Assembly (NCBI GenBank): GCA_033060915.1
Contig: CM065385.1
Coordinates: forward strand, 14,962,501 to 15,026,500
Reading direction: 5' to 3'
Source of the DNA: Euryodendron excelsum
Lineage: Eukaryota; Streptophyta; Magnoliopsida; Ericales; Pentaphylacaceae
Length of the DNA stretch: 64,000 nucleotides
Positions 43,507 to 55,100 of this stretch are shown here, piece by piece (within the stretch, counting starts at the first letter, position 1; each line of letters begins with the position of its first letter). Both the position numbers and the translations under genes were made by a program. The notes beneath the pieces are model-generated. The model was not told where the DNA came from and did not search any database. It was given only the letters and a program-made list of their open reading frames with translations.

Positions 43507-45091
43507 ATGGCTGATGCTATTTTGAGCCGACTGTGAGCTTGGCATGATAGGTATCCTCCGGATGAGCAGGGCATCTTCCGTCGGTCATTTGGTCGCATGG
43601 CTTCACTCTTGTCTGTACAACTTATTCTAGGATTCATGGAGGCAGTGGTTCCCTTCTGGCAGCCTAAGTTGTCCCTTTTCCGTTTTGGGGGATGTTAGCT
43701 TACTCCCACTCCTCATGAGTATAGCTTTCCCTTTAGTCTCCGACATGATTCAACTAACATTGTGGAACATCTCTTTCCCAATGGTTGTATCTTGGTTGTC
43801 TCATCTGAGCTTGGGCTCTGACGTGCAGTTCTTTCTTCTGACCTTTTGTCCTAGTTTCCTTATATTCCAACAGAGTTATTATTCTCTCGTTTTGAGTTTC
43901 CAATGGGTATGGGAGCTCATTCAAACGATTGGCATACTTCTTAGGATTGGTCCAACTCTCGAATGGTAGCTCTGGCTTTGCTTCTCCTAAACTTTTTCAT
44001 GTTTTTGTGAGAAGATGATTTGATCGACTATCGATTATGTACACTACTTACCAGGATTCGTGAGGGGCACTCACACGCTCCTATGGTTGTGGGAAAGACC
44101 TTCGTGAGCCTTACTAGATTCCAGCAGGGTGTTGATTCTCACTTTCGGGGATGTGCTGCACTTTTATAGCTTTGGGTGATTGGGCACTTATTTATTACTC
44201 CCTTATTTTAGCATATACGCTCTTTGGTAAGGTTCCAGAGAGCTATCATGGATGATGAGAGGTTCCCACAGACTGCTACAGCGTGGGCTAACTATCTTTG
44301 GGGCAGGAGGTTTGACACGGTCAGGTGGTACACATGACTGATTGGTAGGTATTACTTAAGAGTACAGCTTTCTGAGAGGGCCTTTGTGCCCTTGGCAGAT
44401 TTACGAGTCAGGACATCCCTTATTTGGCATCAGGACTAGAGTTTAGCCTCTTGTCTTTAAGGCGATGATCCCGAGAGCATTAGTAAATAGGGTTACGGAC
44501 ATGTGGAGACCCTTGCTTCCCCATACGGATGATGACAGGTCATTTTCTGACATTCCCATAGAGACTAAGAACTACCATTACTGGTTCCGTTGGTATGTGA
44601 TGGGACTTAGTAGACACAGGGATCAACTTTTTGAGACTCCTTTGCCCCCTGTGGGATATACAAACTTTTTAATGGCTATGAATATTTAGGGACATCAGCA
44701 TAGGCGGCAAAATTGAAGACTGATACAAGTGTTATATGATCAATTGAGGGAGAGGGATGCTAATGTAGCTTCTTTAGGGATATAACTTGCAGTGGGCAGA
44801 TCTATACACGATAGCCTACCCTTAAGTACTTCATGGGGATAGAAGCAGTCACGAGGCACCTTGGATGTTTATGCTCTTCTGGAGGATGACACTGCCGATA
44901 TTTAGTTTCTGAAGGAGACCGTGGAGTCTCTTACCTAAGAGAGGGATACGCTTCTAGCTAGGTGTGTAGGGTAGGTGGTTGGTCCTTCTTCAAGTGTTCC
45001 TCTTGCGGGTGCTTAGCCAATAGATCTTTCCTTGGCTGACTCTTCTTCTGATGATGATGAAGAGCATTACATCTTTGCTCCTTGTCCCTAG
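43507..45091 (+). pseudogene. antisense extra ORF of Ogre II (DUF7745-like), decayed
   Basis: On the plus strand, opposite to pol, a reading of about 528 codons can be followed through stops and frameshifts. It runs from ATG 43507 (MADAILSRL) to TAG 45089-45091 after the acidic end SSDDDEEHYIFAPCP. Recognisable pieces are FMEAVVPFWQPKLSLFRFG, LTPTPHEYSF, GKTFVSLTRFQQGVDSHFRG, then LWVIGHL and FVPLADLRVR. The 'FW.P...F.FG ... LTPT.EEY' pattern is that of plant retroelement proteins carrying the DUF7745 domain. Extra ORFs antisense to pol, between pol and the 3' LTR, are known in Tat-clade elements. Biochemical role unknown. Confidence 0.55.
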
Positions 45092-46260
45092 ACTTATTGA
45101 CTCATGCATTTGTAAAGAGAGATAGATTTCACTTTAGTATTTTCTTCTTTTTCTTGCCATATGGATTTATAGCCTCTTACATATTTGAGACATTTCCCTA
45201 CATAGTTAGTACAAAAGAATGCTTAAGAAATTTGAATGGAAATTACTTCTCTTTGCTTGATGTTTTGACTGACTTATTGTCCCAGGAGAGGACCCTCTAC
45301 TTCCTTTAACCTTAACTGGGCTAATTCGAAGAATGCTTTTTAAGACATCTTCTAACTTATCCATTGTTGCTTCATACTTGTGATTTCTGGGAATACTTAT
45401 GCCTTGGATTATCACTTGCCCTCCGCCCCCCCCCCCCCCCCCCCCCCCTTTTAATGTTATTTTTATTATTGGTGCCCATGTGGGTTTTCACTAGTCCTAG
45501 CTCTGTCATTTTTGTCCCAAGGTGCTTTTGCAAGGTTTCACCAAGGTCGATAGTTTCGTATCTTACCACATCCCTACGTTTTTACCTACAGCGCCCTTTT
45601 GGGTTTTCATTGCATCCTCGGGAATGTGCTTGTTTTCTCTCTTCTCCCTCTCTTTTCTTTTAGCCGATTCCCTAATTTCTGTTGAAGAGCTTCTAAATAA
45701 CACTTGAGTCATCTCCCAGCTTCTTTTGCCAAGATTGTTTTCCGGAGAGCTCATTCGGACTAGGCAATTTAATCTTGATCTGAAAGGACTTTAGGGTTCG
45801 TGATATGGGTTTCCATTTTGAAACAAAAAAGAAGGGCTCAAACCTATCATTCTACCTTGATTTTGATATCAGTGATCATTGTTGATGATTTTTGTCTACT
45901 AGCACTTTTATACGTTTTACTAATGCTTTGTTTAATTTATTTTTAATGCTAGCATTTTGTGGATACTTTCTATAATTAATTTTATTTTTTTGAGTGTATT
46001 TTCTTAGTGCTTTTCTTTGACCCACTATGATCACCAGGTTGGGGGGCTTCTTTTGAAAGAAAGTAATTGGAACAAAGAGTTTGGCAATGGTTGCTTTTGA
46101 TTGTATGGAAAATGAAATGAGGGGCTCTCTTTATTTCAAAATTAAATTGCTAAGTTCATAGAGCTTTATTGCCGAAATTTTGACCATGCCTTTAGCTGAG
46201 ATTAAGAAAAGTAAATTGCATTACTTCTGAACATAAAATAGGGATCCAGGTACCAGCATC
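45092..46260 (-). other. spacer between antisense ORF and pol, with a poly-C run
   Basis: No gene is seen. A run of 23 C occupies 45426-45448. A short 'gggtttccattttgaaac...aagggctc' segment near 45806 has no known role. This is where an antisense transcript would terminate and where pol ends. Confidence 0.5.
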
Positions 46261-46264
46261 ATAT

Positions 46265-47480
46265 ATAGTAATGTTTGGCAACATCAGAGTTCAATGGACT
46301 AGGAAATTCACGGCCATTCATTTCCTCTAGAATGAGAGCTCCACCGGATAGGACTTTCTTAATTAAGAATGGCCCCTCGTAATTTGGAGCGAATTTCCAC
46401 TATGCTGCCTACTGGTGGGGGAATATCTTTTTTTAGTAATAAATCTCCTAGTTGGAATGATCGTGGACGCACTTTCTTGTCAAATACCCTAGCCATTCGC
46501 CTCTTGTAGCACTGCGCGTGATAGACTGTAGCTAGCTGCTTCTCGTCTAGCAAGCAAAGTTGAGCATTTCAGTCTCTGATCCATTCTGCTTCATCTAACT
46601 TGGTTTCAATTAAGATTCTCAAGGACGAAATCTCAATCGCAATGGGAAGGACTACCTCTGGGCCATAGACCAACTCAAAGGGGGCACCTCTAGTAAAAAT
46701 CCTCATGGTGGTTCAGTAAGCCATTAATGCAAAGGGGAGCTTCTTGTGTCAATCTTTGTAATTTTCAATCATTTTTTAGAGTATTTCTTAATGATTTTGT
46801 TAGCTGCTTCCACTACTCCATTCATCTAAAGATAGTATTTGACTGAATTTTGATGGGTGATGCAAAAACCTTGGCACAATTTTGATATCAATTCATTATT
46901 TAGGTTGGAGGCATTATCAGTGATGAGCGATTCAGAAATCTGGTATTGGTAGATGATGTGGTTCTTTATGAACTTCTCAATGACCTTCTTGGTGATATGA
47001 ACATAGGAGACTGCTTCCACCCATTTAATGAAGTAATCAATGGCAACCAGGATGAACCGATGCCCATTGGAGGCTTTGGGGGTGATGGGGCCGATCATAT
47101 CTATTCCCCACAAAGAGAAAGGCCATGGGGCTGACATGGAATGGAGTTCCGTGGGTGGTGCTTTAATCTTATCCCCGTGTATTTGGCACTAATGACACTG
47201 GATAATATATTTAGTACAATCCAACTCCATCGTTGTCCAATAATACCATGTTCGAAGGATCTTTTTTGCAAGCGTATGACTGCTCATGGGGACCGCAAAC
47301 CCCCTCATATATCTCCTCCATAATAGTTTTGGCTTCGGCAGTATTGGTGCATTTTAAGAGGCCAAACAAAGATCTCCTAAAAAGCTAATTTTTAGCCATA
47401 AAATAAAGCCCCACTAAATGGCAAATGGCCTTCCAATCTCGATGAGAGATTGCATTAAAAAATGCCCTTGCTTGGATGTA
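46265..47480 (-). pseudogene. Ogre II integrase domain (decayed)
   Basis: Read on the minus strand in shifting frames. The zinc-binding part GVCGPH...CTKYIIQCH.CQIHGD lies at about 47310-47180. The catalytic core starts at 47137 with APWPFSLWGIDMIGP. The acidic triad is visible: D in GIDMIG, D in SLITDNASN, E in NGVVEAANK. The C-terminal part FAPNYEGPFLIKKVLSGGAL (about 46395) is the GPY/F-type module of gypsy integrases. The longest open piece is 46826-47137 (103 residues). Integrase is the last pol domain, consistent with gypsy order. Confidence 0.85.
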
Positions 47481-47589
47481 TCTTTGAATATCATAGAACC
47501 ATAGTTGCCCATTAGGCTCAATTGTTATGTGAAGGCAATAGGAAGGGGTATCTCTAGTAAAAATCTAGAGAGGGGGTATTTCTGTGCCC

Positions 47590-48011
47590 TTATCCACCTT
47601 GATTACTGCGGCTAGAGTGGCTAACGCATCGGCGAAGTTATTCTCTATCCGAAGTATGTGATGGAAATCTATACTTCTGAATAGTTAACACAAATCCTTG
47701 ATCTGTTGATGATACAAGGAGAGTTTGGCATCTCAGGTTTGGTATATGTCCTTAGACTGTTGAATAACTAGATCAGAATCTCCAAAAATAGCCAGTTCAT
47801 CAATCTTCATCTCCAATGCCAGCCTTAATCTAAGGATACAGGCCTCGTACTCTGCAATATTATTGGTCCACGGTTCTAGTTGTAACTTAACCATAATGGG
47901 GTAATGACTGCTCGTTTTCAATATTACTACTGCTCCGACCCTGGCTCCTCTTTTATTAGCAGCTCTGTCGAAATACATCTTCCATCCAGTTTTTCCCGAC
48001 CCTTTGGTCAC
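47590..48011 (-). pseudogene. Ogre II second, archaeal-type RNase H domain
   Basis: The open piece 47733-48011 reads WKMYFDRAANKRGARVGAVV, then NNIAEYEACILRLRLALEM, then IFGDSDLVIQQ. This includes the D, E and D expected of the active site. The motif ENNFADALATLAAVIKV follows downstream after a stop. A second RNase H of this type, between the first RNase H and integrase, is diagnostic of the Tat clade. Confidence 0.85.
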
Positions 48012-48179
48012 ATCCTCAGTGCATAGTATATCCTCGTCTAGGAATCAGGGTTCCATGAATTGATAATCATCGATAGGGTTCTCGACTATATAATCTGCTA
48101 TTACCTGCCCTTTGACTGTTTTACAGGTGCTAAGTACAATATCAAATTCTAATAAGATCATGTGCACCTTACGATTCTG

Positions 48180-48466
48180 CTGGACAGGGTTGGTTTCTCA
48201 AAAATATACTTGAGTTACTCTATCTAAGAAATGACGAAAGTGATATGATAGAGTATGTAATGTCGAAGCCTATGGGCTACCCAGGCTAATGTGCAGCTGG
48301 TTTTCTCAAGAACTGAATACTTTATTTCGTATGGTAGGAACTTCTTACTGAGGTAATAAATGGCTTGCTCCTTTATCCTCGTTTCATCATGTTGCCCCAA
48401 AACACGCCCTATGGAAGTATCTATAGCTGACATGTACATCAACAAAGGGCGCCCTTGGGTAGCCAC
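48180..48466 (-). pseudogene. Ogre II first (retroviral-position) RNase H domain
   Basis: The open reading 48224-48466 starts MATQGRPLLMYMSA. It contains EQAIYYLSKKFLPYEIKYS and LAWVAHRLRHYILYH, the usual gypsy RNase H just after the reverse transcriptase. Confidence 0.8.
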
Positions 48467-48479
48467 TAAGATTGGAGGG

Positions 48480-49447
48480 CTCTGTAGGTATTCTTTAATT
48501 TTCTCAAAAATTGTTTAGCAATTATTATTCCATTCCTTCGGAACATCTTTCCTGAGGAGTTTGAAAACAAGCTAGCAGAGATGAGTCATTTGAGCAATGA
48601 ACCCGCCAATGAAGTTTAATTTTTTCAAGAAGGACCAAATCTCCTTTTCCCCTCTCAGAGCTGGCATTTCAACAATGGACTTGACATTGGTATAATCAAT
48701 CTCTATTCCCTTTTCATTAACTATAAATCCCAGCAACTTCCCTAAAGATACCCCGAACATGCATTTGGTAAGATTTAGCTTGAGTTGGTATTTATGGAGC
48801 CAGTTAAACACCTTCTGTAGGTTGAACATGTGGTCTTCCCGTTGCTTGGATTTGATGATCATGTCATCTACATAAATTTCCACTTCCTGATGCATCATGT
48901 CTGGAAGAAGGTTACCATGGCTTTTTGGTAGGTTGCCCCCGCATTGCGAAGTCCAAATGGCATAACTCTGTAATAATACACTCCACAGGGGGTGATAAAA
49001 GCAGTCTTTTCTCGATCTTCTTTGGCAAGCTTGATTTGGTTGTACCTCGAAAAGCTATCCATGAAGGAGAACATTTCATGACCAGCCATGTTGTCAACGT
49101 GCAAGTCTATGTGTGGGAGAGGGAAATCATCCTTTGGACTTGCCTTGTTGAGGTCCCGAAAGTAGATACACATCCGTACTTTGTTGCCTTTCTTGGGAAC
49201 AGGAACAATGTTAGCTAGCCATTGGGGATACTCCACCACTTGGAAAAATCTCACTTGGAACTGTTTAATCATTTCTTTTTTAATCTTCAAGCTCCATTCC
49301 GGCTTGAGTCTTCCCAACGTTTACTTGAAAGGTTTCATCTGCGGATCTAAAGGTAACTTGTGTTCTATAATGAATTCATCTACCCTAGGCAAGTCCTGAT
49401 AAAACCAATCAAAAACATCCAGGTATGCATATAATAGTTCCAGCAAC
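48480..49447 (-). pseudogene. Ogre II reverse transcriptase domain (decayed)
   Basis: The reading starts right next to solo LTR H with FDWFYQDLPRVDEFIIEHKL. A stop precedes the open piece 48895-49317, which has VPKKGNKVRMCIYFRDLNKA, FMDSFSRYNQI (first catalytic D) and MPFGLRNAGATYQ. A frame change leads to 48572-48898 with EIYVDDMIIKS, the YVDD catalytic motif. It is clearly Ty3/gypsy. H is inserted immediately upstream and separates it from the protease. Confidence 0.9.
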
Positions 49448-49639
49448 TATGTTGTAAGCACCCCATTTTTGACCGCTCGGTAGCCTACACTCCGCCCAGA
49501 CTTGTTTTCAAGTCATTGTGGGTATATTCCAATCGAAATCGATTTTCTAAGTCCAAATCCCGTCTGTCCATCGCTTCGCGGCCCACCAGGCACAAATAGA
49601 GGCAAAATGACCAAAATGCCTTTAGGGGCATTGTCCTTT

Positions 49640-49990
49640 CCTTTCCAACCCCTCTCTCGAGACAGTTTATTTCTCGAGACGGTTCCACTCCAGGCATGTC
49701 TCCTCGGAGACAATAAGTCCCTTTTCCAATCCCACTCTCGAGACAGTTTATTCCTCCAGACGGTTCCATTCCAGGCACGTCTTTTCGAAGACGGTAAGAC
49801 CTTTTTCCAACCCCTCTCTCAAGACAGTTTATTCCTCGAGACGGTTCCAATCTAGGCACGTCTTTTCGGAGACGGTAAGTCCCCTTTCCAACCCCTCTCT
49901 CAAGACAGTTCCAATCCAGGCACGTCTTTTCGAAAATGGTAAGTCCCCTTTCCAATCCCTCTCTCGAGACAGTTTATTCCTCGAGACGGT
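49640..49990 (+). repeat. 81-bp tandem array in LTR H (five units, one shortened)
   Basis: 'gacagtt' occurs near 49661, 49743, 49823, 49904 and 49968. The fourth unit lacks about 17 bp ('tttattcctcgagacgg'). The internal hairpin appears as CGTCTTTTCGAAGACG in one unit and CGTCTTTTCGGAGACG in another. Confidence 0.85.
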
Positions 49991-50249
49991 CCGAGTAGCG
50001 AAACTACTCACAAAACCGTTAGAGTAGCGGAAATACTCACAAATAGGTCGATATAGGGAATTGCCAACAAACCCCTGTGTAATGGCGACCGCCGATAGAG
50101 TGGCGGAAACGCTCAAAATCTAGGTCAACACTAGTGTCTGTTAGCCCACGTCGGTGAAAAATGACCACACTGCCCCTAGGACCTTTTCCGAGACTTTCTA
50201 GTCAAGATGACCATTTTGCCCCTAGGCATCCGAATCCGAATGCCCCGAG

Positions 50250-50640
50250 GACAACACCGGCTTTGGGTACCAAACTGGTAATCTCTTAAGATTGCTTTTT
50301 ATAGTATTCTCAACCTTTCCTTATCTTTCTGGATCATTCTGAGTTAGTTCCGACCAACCCGGTACGAAATGACTGTTTTGCTCCTAGTGGGCTGGTCACC
50401 TTTTCCGACCATACTGGCTTTGGGTATCAAACCGGTAACCTCCTGAGACTACTTTTTATAGTATTCTCAACCTCCTTTTACCTTTCCGGATCATTCCGAA
50501 ACAGTTCCGGCAAACCTGGTGTGAAATGATCGTTTTGCCCCTGATGGGTCGGTCACCTCTTCTGACCACACTGGCTCTGGGAATGAAACCGGCAACCTTT
50601 GGGAACATTCTGAATAATGTTTCCAAATCCCAAGTCTTCT
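50250..50640 (+). repeat. 157-bp tandem units (three) in LTR H
   Basis: 'ctggct(c/t)tggg' type starts lie near 50257, 50408 and 50572. They are more degenerate than in D or G. Confidence 0.6.
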
Positions 50641-51192
50641 TCCGGACAGTTCGAGCTTGTCCCGGCAGCTTTCTGATTTGATTGACCGTTTTGCCCCTAA
50701 AGGCCCGGTTAACCCTTCCAACACATCTTGTCCTCATTTTTCAAGTCAAGTACCTTCGGGACACTATTCTAAGTAAATTCTGGCCTGGCGCCACTGCAAC
50801 AGGCACCAGTGTTGTCCAACTTCTATAAATACAAAGCCTCCTCCAACGTGAAAAGGATGCGTAAACTCAGTCTAAAAATCCTATATTTTGATACACAGAG
50901 CTCGAGCAACTCCAAAACCCTAGCTTCCCTAGATTTTTCAAACCCTAGCAACCATACACAAACCCTAGTCTCATATACACTCCTATACATCCCCATAAAC
51001 TCATACACTAACCTTCAACCATCCTTTGAAGACTTGAAGAGCTGCAATCTAAGAAGATAACTCTTAAAGACTGAAGACGAAGATCGAGACAAAGACCGAA
51101 GATCGAAGACAAGCAAGGCGCGTAAAATAAACAAGACATATGGTAGGCTCCCTATTTAAATTTTCGCACTTCTCCCCTCTCTCTTCTCTCTC

Positions 51193-51495
51193 CTAACCCA
51201 CTTGGGCTTTCTCTATTTTAATCTCCCATCTCTTTCCCCCCCCTTTTGTTTGCATGCTTGAAACAAGGGGATTCCCGGTCCATGTGTAGGATTGGACTAT
51301 TGGAGAGTCACCGTGTCGGGGGCTTTCTTCTAGTCTAACCAGAGACCACGTGGGTCCGGCCCCCTTGATTATGTGGTGAAGCCTTAGCCTTGTATGTTCA
51401 CGACCCCAAAATTGCATTGTGCATATCATGGTCTTGCGTCTTCCAAAAGTCGTTCTCAAAGTTGTTTTCAAAATCGTTTTCAAACTTGTTTTCAA
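51193..51495 (-). other. ORF antisense to LTR H, frame-shifted at its start
   Basis: From REHTRLRLHHIIKG onward it is the same as the 72-codon ORF of A, B and D. An extra base in a run of A ('ccccaaaattgc') changes its beginning, and its end differs (KRWEI). Confidence 0.2.
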
Positions 51496-54281
51496 AATTG
51501 CATCAAAATCTCTTTTTTAAAAATTTGTTTTCAAAACCACAATCCTAAGGTGATTCTAGCCTTTCCATGGCTAGGGTTGCTTTAGGAAAGTGTTATATTT
51601 GAAATGGCTAACATGGTCCATATTTTCAACCCTTGTTGTTTTCAAAACCGCTTCCCTAAAGTGACTCTAGCCCTCTTATGGCTAGAATCACTTTAGGAAA
51701 GTGAGACGTTTTCATATTTTCCAAAAAACTTTCTCTTCAAAAATTTCTTCCTAAAAATCTTCTTTTTCAATGTACTTCCCAAAAACTTTTCTTTCTAAAA
51801 TTGTTTTCAAAAACTCCCTCCAAAAATCTATTTTCCCAAGCTCCCTTTTTCAACTCCTTTCCAAAACGCTATCTTCAAAGTCCACTTTCCAAGAACGTTC
51901 CTTAGGTCACTTTCTTAGAAAAACTCTCTTCAAAAATCTTTCCGAAAACTCTCTTTCCCAAAATCTCCCTTCTAGAAGTTCCCATCTAGGATTTTCCTTC
52001 CAAAACCTTCGTTTCCAAAAAACACACTTTCCAAAAACTCCTCTTTAAAATCTTTTTCCAAAAAATCTATCTTCAAATTCACTTTCCAAAAACTCCTCCC
52101 TAGGATTCCCTTCAAGAAAACCTTCATTTCCAAAAACGTACTTTCCAAAAATCTCTTTTCTTAAAGCCAAAGTCAAGCCCTGGAGCTAGCCATTAGGAAA
52201 CCCTAATTTTCTTCCCAAAAACATGATTTTCAAACTTTGCCCCAAACCTAGGTTTCCAAAACCTTTTGTTTTCTACATCAAAACTATACATATTTTCGAA
52301 AGCTATTTTCTACATCAAAACTATAGTTTTCCAAAGTTAGGGTTTCTAAAACTTCCCTTTTCAAATTTTTGACCAAATCCAATCTTCCCGTTTAGGAAAC
52401 TAGATCCAATCCTCCGTTTTTGGAAACAAAATCAAACCTTTTTCTTTTAGAAGCCAAATTTAATCCCTTCCTAATCCAAACCTTTCTTAATTTAATTCTT
52501 TCATAATTTCCTACCTTCCTAAACCATAAGTTTCCTAAACCTAAACTTCAAATCTTTCTTTAAATTTCAAAATCCGAATCTTTCCTAAATCGAATCCTTC
52601 CTAATCCTCCATTTTCCTAAATCTTAAGTTTTCAAAACTTGAACATAAAAATCTTTCCTAAATTTTAAAACTCAACTTTCAAATCTTTCCTAATTCAACC
52701 CTTTCCTAATCCTACCCCTTTTCAAATCTTAACTTTCTAAATCTAAGTTTTCAAATCTTTTCTAAGCTCGAACCTTTCTTAATTTCAAGATTTTCTAAAA
52801 TCCTAAAACTTTTTTTAAACTCTTAAACTTTCTAAATTTCAAATCTTTCCAAATTCAATGTTTTCTAAATTCAAAATTTTCTTAAGTTAAATCTTTCCTA
52901 ATTTCAAAACTTTCCAACTTTCAAAACTTCCTAATTTCAAAACCTTTCCTAAAATGAAAATTTCCTAAAATGAAACTTTCCTAATTCAAAATATTTCTAA
53001 ATTCAACACTTTCCTATTTCAAAACCTTTCTTAAAACGAAACTTTCCAATTTCAAAACTTTCCTAAGATGAAACTTTCCTAATTCAAAACTTTCCTAAAT
53101 TGGACCTTTCCTAATTCGAATCTTTCCTAAATTCAATCCTTTCCTAAATCTTCCAAGTCCAACATTCGAGTCAATTCTTTTCTAGAAACTTTCCAAGTCG
53201 AGTCCAATCCTTCTTTTCTAAGTTCCTAAGTCTAGGTCTTCTAAACCCCCATCTTTCCAAAACAAGTCTAAACCTTTCTTCCAAGTTCTATTTTTCCAAA
53301 TCAAAATTCAATCTTTTCAATTCCAAAATTGCAAATTTCAATTTTCAATCCTCTATTCAAAGTACAACCTCTCAATCTTCCAATTCAATTTCCAGTTCAA
53401 TCTCCTTCTTCAAATCAATTCTTCTATTTTCAATCGGACTCCAGTCCGAACTACGACTGACCTGATTCCCCCAAAGGGATACGTAGGCAACCTTCATAGG
53501 TGCGGTCACAATACTTTTCAAACTTTCATTTCCACCCTCATAGGTGCGGTCTCCACATTTTTCAAATCTCAAATTCCAATCTATTTTCAAAATTTCAATT
53601 TCAAAATTTCTATTTTCAAATTTCTATTTCCAAATTTTCAAACTTTTCAATTTCAATTCCATCTCTTCAAATCAATTTCAAATCAAATCTCTTTTCAAAT
53701 CTTTTTCCAAATCAATTATCTTAACTTGCACTTGCATATCATGCATCATGATAATTTATAAACATTGTTTTATAAAGTGAATAGGATTGGATATTAGTTA
53801 GTTGAAGACTCTCATAGGTAAATCTAGGGTAGATTGACATGTAGGTACCGAAAGGGCGGGGGAGGGTGATGGCTTAGTGCGTCTTCCCTACACGTAACCA
53901 ACCTCCAAACATAGGATCACTGATTTCAAAGACCAAAACGGAGTTATTTTCTAAAAAGGGCTAAATATTTTTCAAAGGTTGCCAAACAACCTGTTTTCTT
54001 AAAAACCCTCTCTTGAGGAGATCTTTTCAAAACCTTTTTCAAAAACCCTAAGTGTAGTCTTCGGATTATTCTTAGCTTTTAGGTGACCTAACTCACCTTA
54101 ATCAAGTTAGGTGGTGACTCCAAATCTTTTTTTAATAACCGTTTATTCAAATCAAAAATTTTCTATTCAAACTTAGTCGCACTCATTCTTCTAGGAGGGT
54201 GAGTTCTAACGAGAGAGTACAACATTTTTCCCACTTGTGTGAGTATTCCTCGAGTGCAAAAAATCTAGGTGCGACATATGT

Positions 54282-55100
54282 GTGCCGCCACTGATCAAAC
54301 CTCGTGCTGATTTTGAGCTCTTTTGGATTCCCTTTATCCCCCAAATTAACCTTTCCCTGTCTCCTCAATGTTTGGGGTGTTATGGTTCTCATGTTATTCT
54401 ACTTGTTCCTGAATTTCCTCTAGTACTTCATTTGAATAGTTCACATCCACTGCACTTCCTAGTTGCTAATAGTTAAATTCAGTGTTAAAGTCATTATTTG
54501 TCAAGTTTGGCATTCTCTAGATTAGTTGAGTAAGGCGTCGGATACAAGGGTCCTTGAAATGGAAAAAATTACACAACGAATCAAACAAAAAGGAATACTT
54601 TTCCATTAATAGTGAATTGAATTAAAATCTTGAAACAAGTAAATCGTAAAGATAGAGTTTGCCTATGGCAAGTCAGATGCTCTAGGATTTGCTATAGCAA
54701 GCTTTGTACCGAAACTTGCGGATACGTATGATGTTCTCGTTGGCCCAATTATGTAGTTTCTTGCTTTGAAGCATTGTTCAAATGGGCCCATCTTGAGTTT
54801 TTTCGATGTCAGCCATCATGACGGGTGCTTCTTCTTGAGTTTTCCTTTTCTTTGAACTTTTATCCAATGTAGATACCACATTTCCCATGTCTGATTGCTT
54901 GAATTGATCAAGGAGCTCCATGGTTGTTTTCTTATCAGCCCCTTTCTTCTGTGCCACCTCTCTTCTTTCTTTTCTTGTAGGTTCATACCCCAGCCCGAAG
55001 GTAGGTTCAGTTGATGGTATTTATATGATCTTGGGCCTTCCTTGTAAGTATTTCCCTAAGCCTTTTCCCAAATGGAAACCATTTGTTTTAAAGTAATATG
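54282..55100 (-). pseudogene. Ogre II polyprotein linker between protease and RT
   Basis: Fragments read on the minus strand include TMELLDQFKQSDMGNVV, ANENIIRIRKFRY and, near the H junction, VNLGDKGNPKELKIST. The last is the stretch that normally precedes reverse transcriptase in this clade. Stops interrupt it throughout. Ogre elements are reported to have an intron in this interval; I could not identify splice sites. Confidence 0.55.

Larger units (their letters stand above)
49453..54276 (+). mobile_element. solo LTR H (4.82 kb), inserted between protease and RT of Ogre II
   Basis: TGTAAGCACCCC...AGGTGCGACA with the perfect TSD TATGT (49448-49452 and 54277-54281). TATA box at 50824-50831. 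Like D, it has an expanded 81-bp array and few hairpin minisatellite units. Compared with the others it lacks most of the GGCGCC region and the sequence before it (about 50770-50815), which accounts for its shorter length. G-poor tract at about 51720-53420. Confidence 0.92.

Noticed and set aside
46946..47134. Plus-strand ORFs over the pol region (46946-47134, 47141-47323, 48925-49218)
   Set aside because: They are shadows of integrase and reverse transcriptase on the minus strand.
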